In this document: one piece after another, positions 1-10,760 of the stretch
Position numbering within the stretch: position 1 is the first letter of the stretch
Layout: every line of letters starts with the position of its first letter
Origin: Archegozetes longisetosus
Taxonomy: Eukaryota > Arthropoda > Arachnida > Sarcoptiformes > Trhypochthoniidae
Reading direction: 5' to 3'
Length of the DNA stretch: 64,000 bases
Assembly: GCA_018873245.2 (NCBI GenBank)
Contig: JAEMBT020000001.1
Coordinates: 11,562,220 to 11,626,219 of the forward strand
The notes under the pieces: generated by a model
What the model was told of the DNA's origin: nothing
Databases searched by the model: none
The model's input: only the letters and a program-made list of their open reading frames with translations
Made by a program: the position numbers and the translations under genes

Positions 1-140
1 TCCGGCCTTATCGTCGAATGTCTGTCAATTTGTGTCCGAAAGGCTTTACAGACTCCAAGTGGTCCCGAATTTATCTGATAATGAAGTCTAATAATTTCGA
101 CTCTTTCGCTGACATCGTATGTATGCGCAAGCGACGCCAT
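1..140 (-). CDS. Partial transposase N-terminus (mariner-like)
   Basis: An open frame of 46 codons runs from ATG at 140 off the window edge. It contains the stretch DVSERVEIIRLHY followed by a CKAFRTQIDRHSTIRP-like segment. This matches the first helix-turn-helix of mariner-type transposases, where an ERV-x-II-x-LHY helix is followed by a R/KAFR helix and an x-P-x-x-x-TIRR linker. The catalytic domain lies outside the window, so integrity cannot be judged. The start is the first Met, preceded by AT-rich DNA and then the element terminus. Confidence 0.55.
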   Translation of the reverse strand, partial: MASLAHTYDVSERVEIIRLHYQINSGPLGVCKAFRTQIDRHSTIRP

Positions 141-276
141 ATTTTATATTAAAAGCATTGTTGTAATTAAGTCCGAATTTTATTTTTATGAACTCTGAAA
201 TCACAACAAATTTATCGCTTACAGTTCACAAATACCGTTACTTTTATTTAACTTGTAATATTTTGGACACCCAGTA
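1..276 (-). mobile_element. Right end of a mariner-like DNA transposon, cut by window edge
   Basis: The terminus reads (minus strand) CTGGGTGTCCAAAA, beginning at 274 next to a TA dinucleotide at 275-276, which is the usual Tc1/mariner target. It resembles the terminus of the DD41D element at 51605 (CAGGGTGTCCAACA). The transposase N-terminus lies about 130 bases inside. The other end is outside the window. The family assignment rests on terminus style and the short coding piece only. Confidence 0.55.
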
Positions 277-445
277 CATAGAATAGATTTTTCGTCTGTA
301 TCTAACACTCGAGTGATATAACTTTGATGTGAACTCCCATATGTTTATAAAAATAAGTGCTTATATTTATCGAAGTTGAGAAATAACCAATTCATTTAGA
401 TTTAGCATTGAATAAAAAAAGCTTATATTTATTTTTTGTACAATA

Positions 446-1627
446 ATGACTTTGCATAGAATTATGCTATTTGTTTATTTTGTTATCGTCTCTCAGTCAT
501 TATTGATCTATTCCACTGAATCTAGTTCATTCAAACATCCAGGAATACTGGTCAGTAAATCGATGCTGGATTTGGTTGAAGCTAAGATCAAAGCTAGGAC
601 TGAACCTTGGGAGACGGCGTACAAACATATGGTCGAGGATGATACAGCATCACTTTCATTCAATCCAAAACCACGCAAAGTTGTGGAATGTGGGTCATAT
701 TCGCATCCAGATAATGGATGTTCTGATGAGATGAATAGCAGCGTATCCGCATACACTCACGCACTCATTTGGTATTACACCGGAAACATAACACACGCAA
801 ATAAAGCCATTGATATTATGGACGCGTGGGCGTCAGTCATAACAGCACATAATAATAGTAACGCCCCTTTGCAAACAGGATGGGTGGGATCTGTATGGCC
901 GCGAGCAGGAGAAATAATAAAGTACACGAACACAAGTTGGAGCGCAGAAAAACAAGAACGGTTCTCGGAAATGTTGAGAAAAGTCTATCTACCTGTTGTA
1001 CATAAAGGAGTGAGTGCTGGAACAAATGGTAATTGGCATTTAACCCTGATAGAAGCCACAGCCGCAATATCAGTATTCCTCGAAGATCATGAGATGTTTG
1101 AAAACGCGTTATCACGGTGGCGAACTAGAGTTCCGGCATATGTATATCTAAAGTCTGATGGTGCACACCCTCTATCAGATAGATCTTTCAAGCCCATGAC
1201 TGATAATGAGTTAATTCATTATTGGTACAATCAAAAGACGTATGTAGATGGACTGTCTCAAGAAACGTGCAGAGACTTCGGTCACACGTCCATGGGTTTA
1301 TCAACAACGATCAATACAGCAGAAACTGCTTGGCATCAGGGTGTAGATTTGTACAAGGAGGCACACGAAAGGATTGTTAATTCTTTAGAATTTCATGCAA
1401 ATTATATTCTGGGAGCATCAGTTCCAGAGTGGTTATGTGGTGGCAAACTAACACACAATATTGATGAATCATTCATGTGGGAAATTGGTTACAATCATTA
1501 CCACAATAGGATGGGCATAGATATGCCTAAAACCCGCGAATTGATCACTAAAAAATTTCGTCCTACTGGACACAAATTATTCATGGCTTGGGAAACATTG
1601 ACTCATGCAGAAAATCCTAGTAAATAA
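446..1627 (+). CDS. Secreted alginate-lyase-family polysaccharide lyase, single exon
   Basis: This is a 393-residue protein in one uninterrupted exon. Residues 1-24 are a hydrophobic signal peptide. The mature protein opens with HPGILVS (31-37), the usual start of the alginate_lyase (PF05426-type, alpha-barrel) fold. Other hallmarks are NGNWH (194-198, His198 a likely catalytic residue), SQETCRDFGHTSMG (271-284) and YNHYHNR (349-355). Several N-glycosylation sequons fit secretion. The likely role is extracellular cleavage of uronic-acid polysaccharides (alginate or other glycuronan), but the exact substrate cannot be read from sequence. The family is best known from bacteria and fungi. An intronless copy in a genome whose other genes are intron-bearing suggests horizontal transfer, although base composition matches the neighbourhood. 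The frame is intact and no catalytic motif is visibly broken. Confidence 0.75.
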   Translation: MTLHRIMLFVYFVIVSQSLLIYSTESSSFKHPGILVSKSMLDLVEAKIKARTEPWETAYKHMVEDDTASLSFNPKPRKVVECGSYSHPDNGCSDEMNSSVSAYTHALIWYYTGNITHANKAIDIMDAWASVITAHNNSNAPLQTGWVGSVWPRAGEIIKYTNTSWSAEKQERFSEMLRKVYLPVVHKGVSAGTNGNWHLTLIEATAAISVFLEDHEMFENALSRWRTRVPAYVYLKSDGAHPLSDRSFKPMTDNELIHYWYNQKTYVDGLSQETCRDFGHTSMGLSTTINTAETAWHQGVDLYKEAHERIVNSLEFHANYILGASVPEWLCGGKLTHNIDESFMWEIGYNHYHNRMGIDMPKTRELITKKFRPTGHKLFMAWETLTHAENPSK

Positions 1628-3221
1628 ACGAAAAGTTATAAGCTTTGTATTGTTAAGTTATATTTTATGCTTTCGGACTTATATGAGATTATTTCATTAA
1701 TCATATACATATTAATGTATTGCAATATTTGAAAGAAGTAAAGAACTTTCTTCATTACTCTAAGTTTATTTTACTGAGTCGAATTTACTGTGTGCTCAAT
1801 AGTCAAGTGTCATCCTTTTAAAAATTCACACAGAAGTTTGAGAGGCTTCTAACTCATCTCTGATATCTCTTATCTATTTTATAACACGTGAATAAGGTTT
1901 TACATATAAAAATATTCAATATGTACTCAACTAAAGAGAAAATTAATATTGTTAAGCGGTAGAATCAGTATAAATGGTGAAACGTATAAGAAAGTTATCA
2001 AAAATTTAATATTAAAGCTAATATTATGTATCATTAAAAATGGAAGACATTTTTCCAGTATTTTGAAATAATTTATGTTATACTGAATATAATTATTTAA
2101 AACTATTTGTTATCCTTATAAGCTATTTGAATAATAGTTGTCTTTTTCAATTCTTGTTTTATGCGGTTTTCTAGAAGTTGATACTTAATTCGTGGGCACA
2201 TTGTATATTTTATAATATCTTTCAGTCTACAGCTTTAAAAGTTTCAGTTCAGCCTTTGATTAGTAGATTTATAACGATTTCTGATAAGTGACTTAACGCG
2301 TTTTTAGAAATCTTTTCAATAAATATTATTTAAGTAAACTTCTTGCAAAAACTCATTAATGTTCCAATGGTTGTTTCACTAAAAGAAAGAGTTATTTGCG
2401 TACTTTCTATTGATATTTATTTTATGAAACATATTTTACTTGAAAGTAATGGAAAAGTATAAACTTTTGGAGTGAATTTTTAGAAAGATCATAATTAGAG
2501 CGTCTATATTTCGGAAGACCTCAAATCATCTCCTTAAACTTAATCAGCGGAAAATCAATTTATGAATGCGTATCAAGTAATAAGAAGTTAAATGGTGACA
2601 TCCTTATTCTCACGAATTTCCTGAATCAAAGGGAAAGTCTCGATTTCCCGAATAATTTCCGAATTGAGCAAAATTCTTTGAGTGTTCTAAAGTTTTCACA
2701 ATACAAAAAACTTTCTATACTATGACATTACATTAGATTTTATGCAATTTTCTGATTAAAATAACAACATATAGCATGTCATATGGAAAAAATTAATACT
2801 TTTCAAACTTCGACTTCGTTCTAACTTATCTACGAACAACATAAAAGTCTTATTTATAGTTTGAAAGTTATTTGTAGATAAGTCAGAGTGAAATAATAGT
2901 TTAGAAACTATTCAAAACTTAAATGTAATACAATTCAATCAATTTCTAGATTACAAAAATTTTCCTGTAATTAAATAGTTATCTAAATTTCCAGAATAAG
3001 CCCCCAATTGAGTCTTTTCAACTCCTTTTTCCCTCTCGAACCAGAGGGTTAAATGTCCCGAATTATAGACACCTTAGTCATAAGTGATTTCGCTTTTACA
3101 CAATATTACTTAATTGCGATTAATAATTGAATTAAAGTGTTTTATTTTAAAAGCAAGATACAAATAATGAAAAGCATTAAAATTAATTAAAAAATTCATT
3201 AATTAAAACAAATTCGAGATA
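1628..3221. other. Non-coding AT-rich gap
   Basis: I see no gene here. The interval holds the 3' flank of the lyase gene and AT-rich DNA. A small imperfect hairpin lies at 2825-2883, with arms ACTTATCTAC and GTAGATAAGT. A lightly less AT-rich patch around 2510-2660 gives no sustained reading frame. Confidence 0.6.
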
Positions 3222-3600
3222 AGCAATAGCTAAGGTTTGTGAATTTATTAAAACTGTACATCTTCAGATATTCCGAATGAGAAATGAAGGTAAAGATCAT
3301 ACCACAGGTGAAATGATGGGATGCAGTCACTCATGTGTTTATAAGATCATAAAAAGACCAACACAATTGGAAAAACTCGCAATTTAATAAGAATTTATCG
3401 AAAATACTCTGCAAAAACCGAACTGATAACAGAATTACAGCAATGTGGCGAAAATCTGCAGAATCACGGCTAAAGAAATCAAACAGGACCTACAATCTGT
3501 GAATACCAATTGCATTAAATCTATAATTTAACGACGATTAAGAGAAGGGAATTTTTTTGGTGGGTTACCAAAGGCCGAAACATGTCCCCAAACCGTCGCA
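3222..3600 (+). pseudogene. Decayed Tc1-like transposase N-terminus
   Basis: With frame changes and stops, the DNA encodes FRMRNEGKDHTTGEMMG followed by a second helix-turn-helix remnant ending in NFFGGLPKAETCP. This is the paired-like DNA-binding region of Tc1 transposases. It is clearly homologous at DNA level to the inverted copy at 10761-11476, which carries FRMRNEGKQCHTITEMMG. No catalytic domain remains. A near-perfect foldback follows immediately at 3611. Confidence 0.6.
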
Positions 3601-3610
3601 GAAGGCGAAC

Positions 3611-3768
3611 ATTTTACAGTAACTACAATATTATCTTAATTAAGTCCTTTTTGACAATTTTTTCAAGAAATTCACTTTAAATCAATATGCATTATAGCTC
3701 AAAAATTAATTTCTTGAAAATATTCCCGAAAGGGCTTAATTAAAATAATATTGTAGTTACTGTAAAAT
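3611..3768. repeat. 158-bp foldback (MITE-like) repeat
   Basis: Arms 3611-3644 and 3735-3768 are inverted copies matching at 33 of 34 positions (ends ATTTTACAGTAACTACAATA). Complementarity continues inward with lower identity through TTCAAGAAATT, so nearly the whole unit can fold. It abuts a Tc1 remnant, and the inner TTTCAAGAAATTAATTTT is also found beside the other Tc1 remnant near 11477-11500. The arms may therefore derive from that family's ends. Confidence 0.7.
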
Positions 3769-4201
3769 GCATTTTTTATAGTAGAAATTTCGCTGCCAAA
3801 TAAAGTTCGAATTGAGAATTTTTGTGATTGAGAGCATTATTATTTACAAAATAAATTTGTTATAAATCAAACAGTAGCTTTTGATTTTTCGTTAATGTTC
3901 TCTTAAAGCAATCACTAAATTTATATGCGTAAAAGAGCGTTGAAAAAATGTTTTATTAGCACAAACGAACAGGGATCACATTACTGAAGAATAAAATTGT
4001 ATAAATTGTTTTACAATTGAATTTAGAATTGGACTATGTAATTTTTAGTTATATAAGTTAAAGTACAGTCATTGAAGTCATACATGTATTAGTCAGATTT
4101 GCAAAAAGATTCTGGCACAATTTCGGCACGTCACTAATCATATCTAGAATCACTAATAGTATTGTGACCGTTTGTTTTCGGACTTGGTGGTTTAGAAATG
4201 A

Positions 4202-5240
4202 TTAGATTGTTTCATTTTCATAATTTAATGGAACAGCACCATAACATCCGCTCTCTTTAGGCTTCAGGCTTAAAGCGCCAGCAGACTAAAAATGTTCGAC
4301 AAAATTTTGAAGTTTGAATGCATAGAAATATCTATATGAATAAGTTTAAAGTAAGACATACCCTAAGACACTCATTAAACTTTTGCCATCTCTTTCGAGC
4401 TTTATTTATATCTCCCTTAGGACTGCACTCAAGTCCACCATTAATAGCACGAGTAGTCGATCCAAACTGTCCCTGTTGTACACCAGCATAATTATGAACC
4501 CTATTCTTCCAGTACCAGAGAGCAGTTCCCATAGCTATGCGATCGTCATTCGCTACTAAATCTGGATTTTCAACAATGCCAGGAAAGTCAACTGACGCCG
4601 CCTTGTAATTATAACAATGAGTCAATTGTATGAATCCTCGGCCATAATACTTTTTTCCTGCTGGACAGCCTTCGGTTGAGTATGAATCGCAAGGCCAAGC
4701 CGACCACCTGCCACCACTACATGCCCATTCGGATCTGGCTGTAAATCCTGCTGATTCCCAAGAAAACTGTGCGATTGCCATAAATGCCTCCAATTTTGAT
4801 GTTATACTCCCTTTAGTTCGAGCCTGACTTATGAATGCATTGGCTATATTGGACGAAGGAATTCCGAAACCGAAAGCACCAGCACACTTTTGGAACTCGT
4901 TGACTGTAATCGACCATTGAGCTATTTGATTTCGAAAGAGTTAAAAATCGATTATACAATTCGAGAAAGGTTTTCGCATATTATCTACTTAAAAATGAAG
5001 AATTGAGCAAAATCAATTTTAAATAGAAGTTTTCCTGAAATTTCTCTACAAATCTTTTACAATAATTCTAGTTAAAATTCTGATGAATTATTCTCACATC
5101 TATATACTAGAACTTTCTTTCGAAAACGCCAAAAATATTTAACAAAGTTTCAATAAGAGAAAATTTTATATGATAATTGAATAATTCTTACCGTAAGCTG
5201 TTTTAATGATATAAAATATCAAAATCACTTTTGCATTCAT
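4202..5240 (-). CDS. Secreted GH19 chitinase, three exons
   Basis: Exons by splice sites and frame: 5240-5192, 4921-4362 and 4285-4202 (minus strand), giving 230 residues. Introns are 270 and 76 nt with GT-AG ends and matching phase. Residues 1-17 (MNAKVILIFYIIKTAYA) are a signal peptide. The GH19 lysozyme-like fold shows the general-acid Glu72 in FSWESAGF, a second acidic Glu81 in ARSEWAC, the family signature YYGRGFIQLTHCYNY (108-122), NPDLVA and INGG (176-179). Six or more cysteines fit disulphides. The enzyme hydrolyses chitin (beta-1,4-GlcNAc) outside the cell, either in digestion of fungi or in defence. GH19 is typical of plants and bacteria and patchy in animals. The usual HET/HES around the acid is WES here. 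A substitution at that His is unusual, but both Glu residues remain. Confidence 0.82.
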
Positions 5241-6706
5241 GATTGAAAATAGTTGTAGAATACATATAAATACTTTGAATGCACAATTTTTACCCTTTTA
5301 TACTCTCAATAGATATTTCTGACAGGTTATCAGACTTCCTGCTGTTAAATGAATGTTGTAAACATCCTACTGATAAACCTGAAATACTTTGATATTTTTC
5401 AAATAATTGTTGAGCTACAAATACTATTTAGCTCTCGCTTTTGATTGAAATATCTGCTAAGAGCAACTGAAATTATCACTCAAAAATTCTATTTATAGTT
5501 CTATAAAATTTTATCCTAGCTGTGAAGTTCATTGTTATTTTCGTATTAAAGGTAAAAGAACCTATGTTGAAATTGATTCTTTTAAATAAGCGTCTCTATT
5601 TAGATCAAGTGTAGGTTTTAGTCATAATTTTTTTATGTATTCTAAGAATAATGGATCATTGTTATTTATGTATTGTTCACAGAATCTAACTTCTGTATTC
5701 AATAAAGCAGTGTTTTTGATAACTTGAAAAATGGATAAAACAGTAACTAATAAAATATGTTGATACATTTGTGTTATTAGAAAATTTTTTACAGGATTAG
5801 GCTTACTGGCGTTAATATAAAAATCTTTTAGACACACTAAAAACTTAATAGTGACAAAATTTTTAGTGAATTTACCATTGTTAATTAAAAGGTAGATTAA
5901 GACCCAAAGAATTTGTTGACCACATTTACAAAAATAATCGAAATAAATATAATATGAATTTATATTCATTTCTTTATTTTCACGCAAAAGTATGGCTGAA
6001 TTTAAATAATACCAACTATTATAAGATTGGTGTAATAGTTAATAAGCTCTGAATTTAAATAAAGATCTGCGAATTATGATTTCTATAATTTTCTTCAGCA
6101 GTTAGACACTTCGTTAATATTGAGATTAAGAAATTGTAAAACATTTAGTTTTTCTGTAATATTTCAATTCTCATTTTATTTTGATCTCAAACAGATAGAC
6201 TCATCACCTGTACAGGATCCATGAATAGAAATGGATTTAAACTATACATTTGATTAAGATAACAAAATTTAATATTTATTTTATTTAGATTGTTTGTTCT
6301 GATAGTGTATATCTTATAAAAACAAACCTTTGAATAATTTTTTGTTAATATTTGTTTATAATAAAAACTCTTGATTAGAGTTTGAGCTTTATTTTATACT
6401 GTCTCGATATTTTTAATCTTTAATACTTAGATAATCGTAATCTGAAAATCTTGATGAAAAAATCATTATTTACAATTACACATTATGAAATCTGACAAAG
6501 GGTATACTATCAAGTATAAGTAGTAAAGAAATTTTCAAATAAATTAGAATTTCAATTGTACCAAAATAAGCAAAAATATTCTTGTTTTAGTAGATTTAAT
6601 AACAATAAATATTGATTAATTAATTAATGTAATTAATTACAGATAGGCATCAGCCAAAGATTAACAAACTACTATACTACAAAATACTAATGTATAAAAA
6701 ATATAA
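5241..6706. other. Non-coding AT-rich gap
   Basis: This is the 5' flank of the chitinase gene followed by AT-rich DNA. A minus-strand open frame of 121 codons at 5622-5987 is Asn/Ile/Leu-rich and has no motif I recognise. It could be chance in DNA of this composition or a chemoreceptor fragment. Nothing else is supported. Confidence 0.5.
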
Positions 6707-7270
6707 GGGTATCGCTTCTACGTCAAAATGTCGCCGCCATTAATGTCGCCGTAAATAATGTCGCCGACAAAAATGTCGTCGTCAAAAATGTCGCCGTCAA
6801 AAATGTCGCCAGTATTATTTTATCCTAATGATAAAAAACCCAGCGAAAGATTGAAAAAGAACATGTTTATGAATAGTCTTTTATCAAACCAATGTTTAAA
6901 TAGTTTATAGTCAAAAAACTTCAATCACTAATTTTTCCATCGCCTACTATGAATGAGCTTCCTTGCTAAGAAGGCTCAGATCATACTCCGATTCATGTAT
7001 TCCATTAATCATTTTCTGCAAATTAGTAAATTTTATTTTATTACTATAATTAAATGAAAAAAATTATCTTGTTCTGATAAAATATTTTCAAAGTTATTTT
7101 ACTCTTATTAATTTAACTTGGAATGTATGTATCAAAAATCTTGAAACAGAGCATTTTTGTGTAAAATTTTATGTGGTGAAATTTTTTGTATGAAGGCATT
7201 ATTCGCGGCGACATTTTTTACCAGCGACATTATTGGCAGCGAGATTTTGACGTAGAAGCAAGGGTGCCCC
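6707..7270. mobile_element. Non-autonomous transposon with 15-bp repeats in its ends
   Basis: The left end begins GGGTATCGCTTCTACGTCAA at 6707. The right end (minus strand) begins GGGGCACCCTTGCTTCTACG at 7270. From GCTTCTACGTCAAAAT inward both ends share about 36 bases in inverted orientation with few mismatches, and both then run into the same 15-bp iterated motif containing AATGTCGCCG. The 350-bp interior is AT-rich and non-coding. I find no clear target-site duplication. The build (short unique tip, then iterated subterminal motif) resembles the MULE at 60504-62430, but no coding link is visible. Confidence 0.65.
6727..6816 (+). repeat. Six 15-bp tandem repeats, unit core ATGTCGCCG
   Basis: Units start at exactly 15-base spacing: 6727, 6742, 6757, 6772, 6787 and 6802. 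Each begins AATGTCG(C/T)C and then varies. Three inverted units with the same spacing sit at the other end of the element (about 7201-7255). They may be transposase binding sites. Confidence 0.85.
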
Positions 7271-8877
7271 ACTGTGATATACTTTGTGCAATATTCAAAC
7301 GAAAGATAGGTGTTAAGTCTACAAACAGATAAAGTATGAATCTATAAATCGTCTGTTCTATCACTAGTATTTCCTTAAATAATTTAATATGTTATAATTT
7401 TCTTCATAAAACCATTATGAACAGTAGCTACTGATATGTCAGTACACTTTAGTTCCTATGGATTCAGGTGATTATAATCTTATCCGCTCAAAAAGAATGC
7501 AATTCAGAAGAGTGAGCGATAGTATTGTTTTCGATTTCATAGTTTTATAGTTAAGCAGTTTTCAATTATAATCTAACGTACTTGCGATACGATTTTTTTC
7601 TTGATGTTCAAATGCTAAACTTAGTTTCTCAATATTTTTCGAATTTATGACATATTTTATTCTAGCGGAAAAATTCTCTTATACAAATAGAGAGATCTAT
7701 AGCAGACAAATTGTCCCACAAAAGAACACATCTTAAAATGAAGGCAAATTATTCATGTTACAAGTCAATGAATAATCAGAAGATGTGTAACCAATAAAAA
7801 TCAAACAAAAGCCGTATAATGCTCGGCAACAGAAGGATTCCATTGTAAGTACTATTCACTAAGCTAGTTTTTCAATCAAGCTATAAGGTTTTCGAAGTTC
7901 GGTTCCAATCTGTGTACTGACATATCAGAAAGGCTTGCATTTAAATTCAATAGTAACTTTTTTTAGCATTAATAACCTTTAAAATGAGTAATTATTAAGA
8001 CTTGAATCCCATCAGACTTATTATTCGCGGAGATATAGGTCATTAAAGGTCACTGACCGGCAACTCTCCCGAACCTCGCCAATATGGGTGTCAATCTGTT
8101 CATCGTGATGATAAAAATCTAAATGTTAGTATGGACAGAAACGGTAAGGTTGCAGGGCTATGTTCCATTGACTTTTTTACTCACCACATCATAAGCTTTA
8201 AAATGATGTATCATATGCCTAGGTCTACGGAGGGGGCAATTTTGGGCATTCTTCTTAAGGTTTCGTTCATCTACAGACAGACAGGAAGTACGAAACTTTA
8301 AACTCTCGTTCTCTTATATTACAAGTTGAAGGAACTTTCAAACCATATTTTTCATAGTTTTTGCAACAATAGAATCCTTGATAAGATTAAAGTTCATAAA
8401 TGATGGAAATTTTTATCTAGTTGTTGGTAGTGGAGAAACAGAGGGACAGAAACGAAGAATCAATCAGTTCGTTCTGTTTCACCACGAGTTTAAAACTTCG
8501 ACATAATCTATATTTAAGAATTCACTGAAACAGATGAGTCATATTGAAATTTGATGTTTATTTGAAACTCAATAAAGGTGAGAAATCTTTATTACTTTAA
8601 AGAATGCAACGAATGAAAAAGCCATATCTATAGTAAATATAAATAATAATATTTAATTAAAATTGTTGACTTTGTTGAGTCATTACCTCATAGAATCTGA
8701 AATAGTCTATTGTGAATAATTTCTAACAAGAAAAACCTATTTTCTTTTTACCAACTCTTTAAATCAATGACATTAACTATTATTCAATAATATATATATG
8801 TAGTCATATCAACTTTTGAGGTTATGATCAAAGTATCATGCGTTAAAACTACAAAATACTAAACAGAGTAAATCTAC
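7271..8877. other. Non-coding gap
   Basis: No gene is recognised. The 8030-8290 stretch is slightly less AT-rich and includes a GGTCACTGACC palindrome, but it has no sustained frame and no similarity to the other repeats in the window. Confidence 0.5.
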
Positions 8878-9951
8878 CTTAAAGTTTCTAAGGAAGTTGG
8901 TGACTAATACAACCCAATAGTCATTTTCCATATCAGTCTTAGTAAAAGGTACTATTAAATGATGTAATATTTTGTAAGATTTCCTGGCCTTTGAACTGAC
9001 TGATGAGGCAGTACTTATAGCAAACAGGAGGGAAGTTATGAATACAAAAAAAATAAATGAAGAGAAGACTAATAGAAGAAAGCATCTCTGCGAAAATTAT
9101 GATATAAACTGTTGTACTTAAGAAAATTCCAAATACGAGCCATGTCGATAGGAAATATATTGACCAGAATTAACGTTATAATCATTGATTTCCCAATATA
9201 TAGAACTTAATGATCGGATAACTTTCATAATAAACTGGTTATTCATTGATGGGCCTCTTATTTTCATTAACGAATTCTGTTCTCTGAGTTTGATTTTTAT
9301 ATAAAGACGGATCAGATAAAAGTACAATATTAGAAACAAATTTATATTAAACGAGTAATAACCAGTAAATGCCTGATAGATACAGTTAAGAACCGCATAA
9401 ATAATAGTGTTTCGAATCGGACAGTTGATAAAAAATGTGGTTAGTGTTAAAAAAATTTTACTGTCGGTATGAGTTTCTCGTTATTAAACCTGCAAATCCA
9501 TGAAAAAAAATCTCGCCTTTTGAATCAATCTATAAATTTGTTCCCTACTTACGAGACCAATACTTTGAGGTGAAAAAAATCCTGACATAATTTCAAAAAC
9601 TTTGAGATCAATTGAATTAAATCCAAATTCGAAGTTTTGATAGTGTATTAGTTGTGGTATAAGAACAAGAAGAATGTAAAGACCAGCAACGATATTGTAA
9701 TGATCTTTCAATCCAAGAAAGTAAGTATAGTCTTCGATCATAATAAATACGTTGACATTTTAATCAGGAGTTAGAGATGAAATGATGCACTCAATTATAT
9801 ATGTGGTGTTTATGATAGAAATGAGTAGTGGATAATGAATTTTGCACCTCTTTATGCTATTTCTTAATTTAATAGATAATTCAATTCTATAAAGGTGTGT
9901 GTCAATGCATTTAATTGATGATGAAATTTTGTAGTAGTAGATTGTTTGCAT
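8878..9951 (-). pseudogene. Gustatory-receptor-like chemoreceptor pseudogene
   Basis: Read on the minus strand from 9951, one frame encodes several hydrophobic segments. These are followed by LRSLSSIYWEINDYN-like residues, then (after a one-base shift near 9160) WSIYFLSTWLVFGIFLS, and a further membrane segment ending SSKARKSYKILHHLI. The motif set (IYxEINxYN, WS at the next helix, A...KARKSY near the C-terminus) is typical of arthropod gustatory receptors. It is broken by an in-frame TAA at 9760-9762, two consecutive stops at 9481-9486, the shift near 9160, and another shift at an eight-base T run about 9050. A cryptic acceptor (TTTTCGCAG) offers an alternative explanation for the last shift. 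The 5' end is not certain: a 63-codon open stretch at 10151-10342 may or may not belong. Confidence 0.6.
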
Positions 9952-10760
9952 TGAAATTTTTCATCATTTTTCTACACTTTTCATTAATTGATACAAAAAT
10001 CTTGATGAACCTGCTTGGTTCTGAGGGCTCTATTCTTAACCTCAGTCTTTAACTATTTTGACAGATTCAATGATCTTTTACCTACTATTTATATTATATC
10101 TTGTTGATATTCATAGTCAATACGAATGAACATTTAGTTCAAAGTTTAACTTATGTGTTTCTCAAATTCAATGTTGGCTCGTTGTAATTATCTTCAAAGG
10201 ATATTCTATCTTTACGCTTAAGTTCTGTTTTACAAAACTCAACTCTAAATAATGGAAATTTAAATGTTAACCGAGTTTTGCAAAATAGAATTTTAAAATA
10301 AATATTATTGAAATCATTAATCACTAGAAGTCTTTGTTCCATTTGATAAAGTTATTGCCCCAATGATTTGATGGAGTTGTCCAGAGGGAAGAATGGTTCT
10401 ATAATAAAGTTTGTCCTTCCCTCCAAATGAATAAAATAAGTTTCTCTTAAAAATATAAAAATAAATTATTTAAATCTCGTTCTCACCATTTATAAAGGAA
10501 ATACTTAAGTTTCATATATTTTTCGTCGCACCCGTTCCATTCTCACTAAAGAGTAAGAAAAGTCTAAAATGTGGGTATTAAAAATCTTGAAATGAAAATT
10601 ACATCTTATTCCTTTAATAATTTTTTATTTATTCACTTCTTAGTTATAGAATACAGTCTAACATTTACAGAGTCCTCCAGAAAACATGCTGGATTTAATT
10701 TGTTTTTATTTAAAAAACAAAAGATATTATAATGAAACTTATATCAAATCTAAGTATCTA
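9952..10760. other. Non-coding gap
   Basis: AT-rich DNA between the chemoreceptor pseudogene and the Tc1 remnant. No gene, RNA gene or strong repeat is seen. Confidence 0.5.

Noticed and set aside
5622-5987. 121-codon minus-strand open frame
   Set aside because: Low-complexity Asn/Ile/Leu/Lys composition expected in AT-rich DNA, with no motif, signal peptide or splice partner; kept only as a note in the gap.
10151-10342. 63-codon minus-strand frame upstream of the chemoreceptor pseudogene
   Set aside because: It could be the receptor N-terminus, but there is no recognisable motif and no join to 9951 that I can justify.
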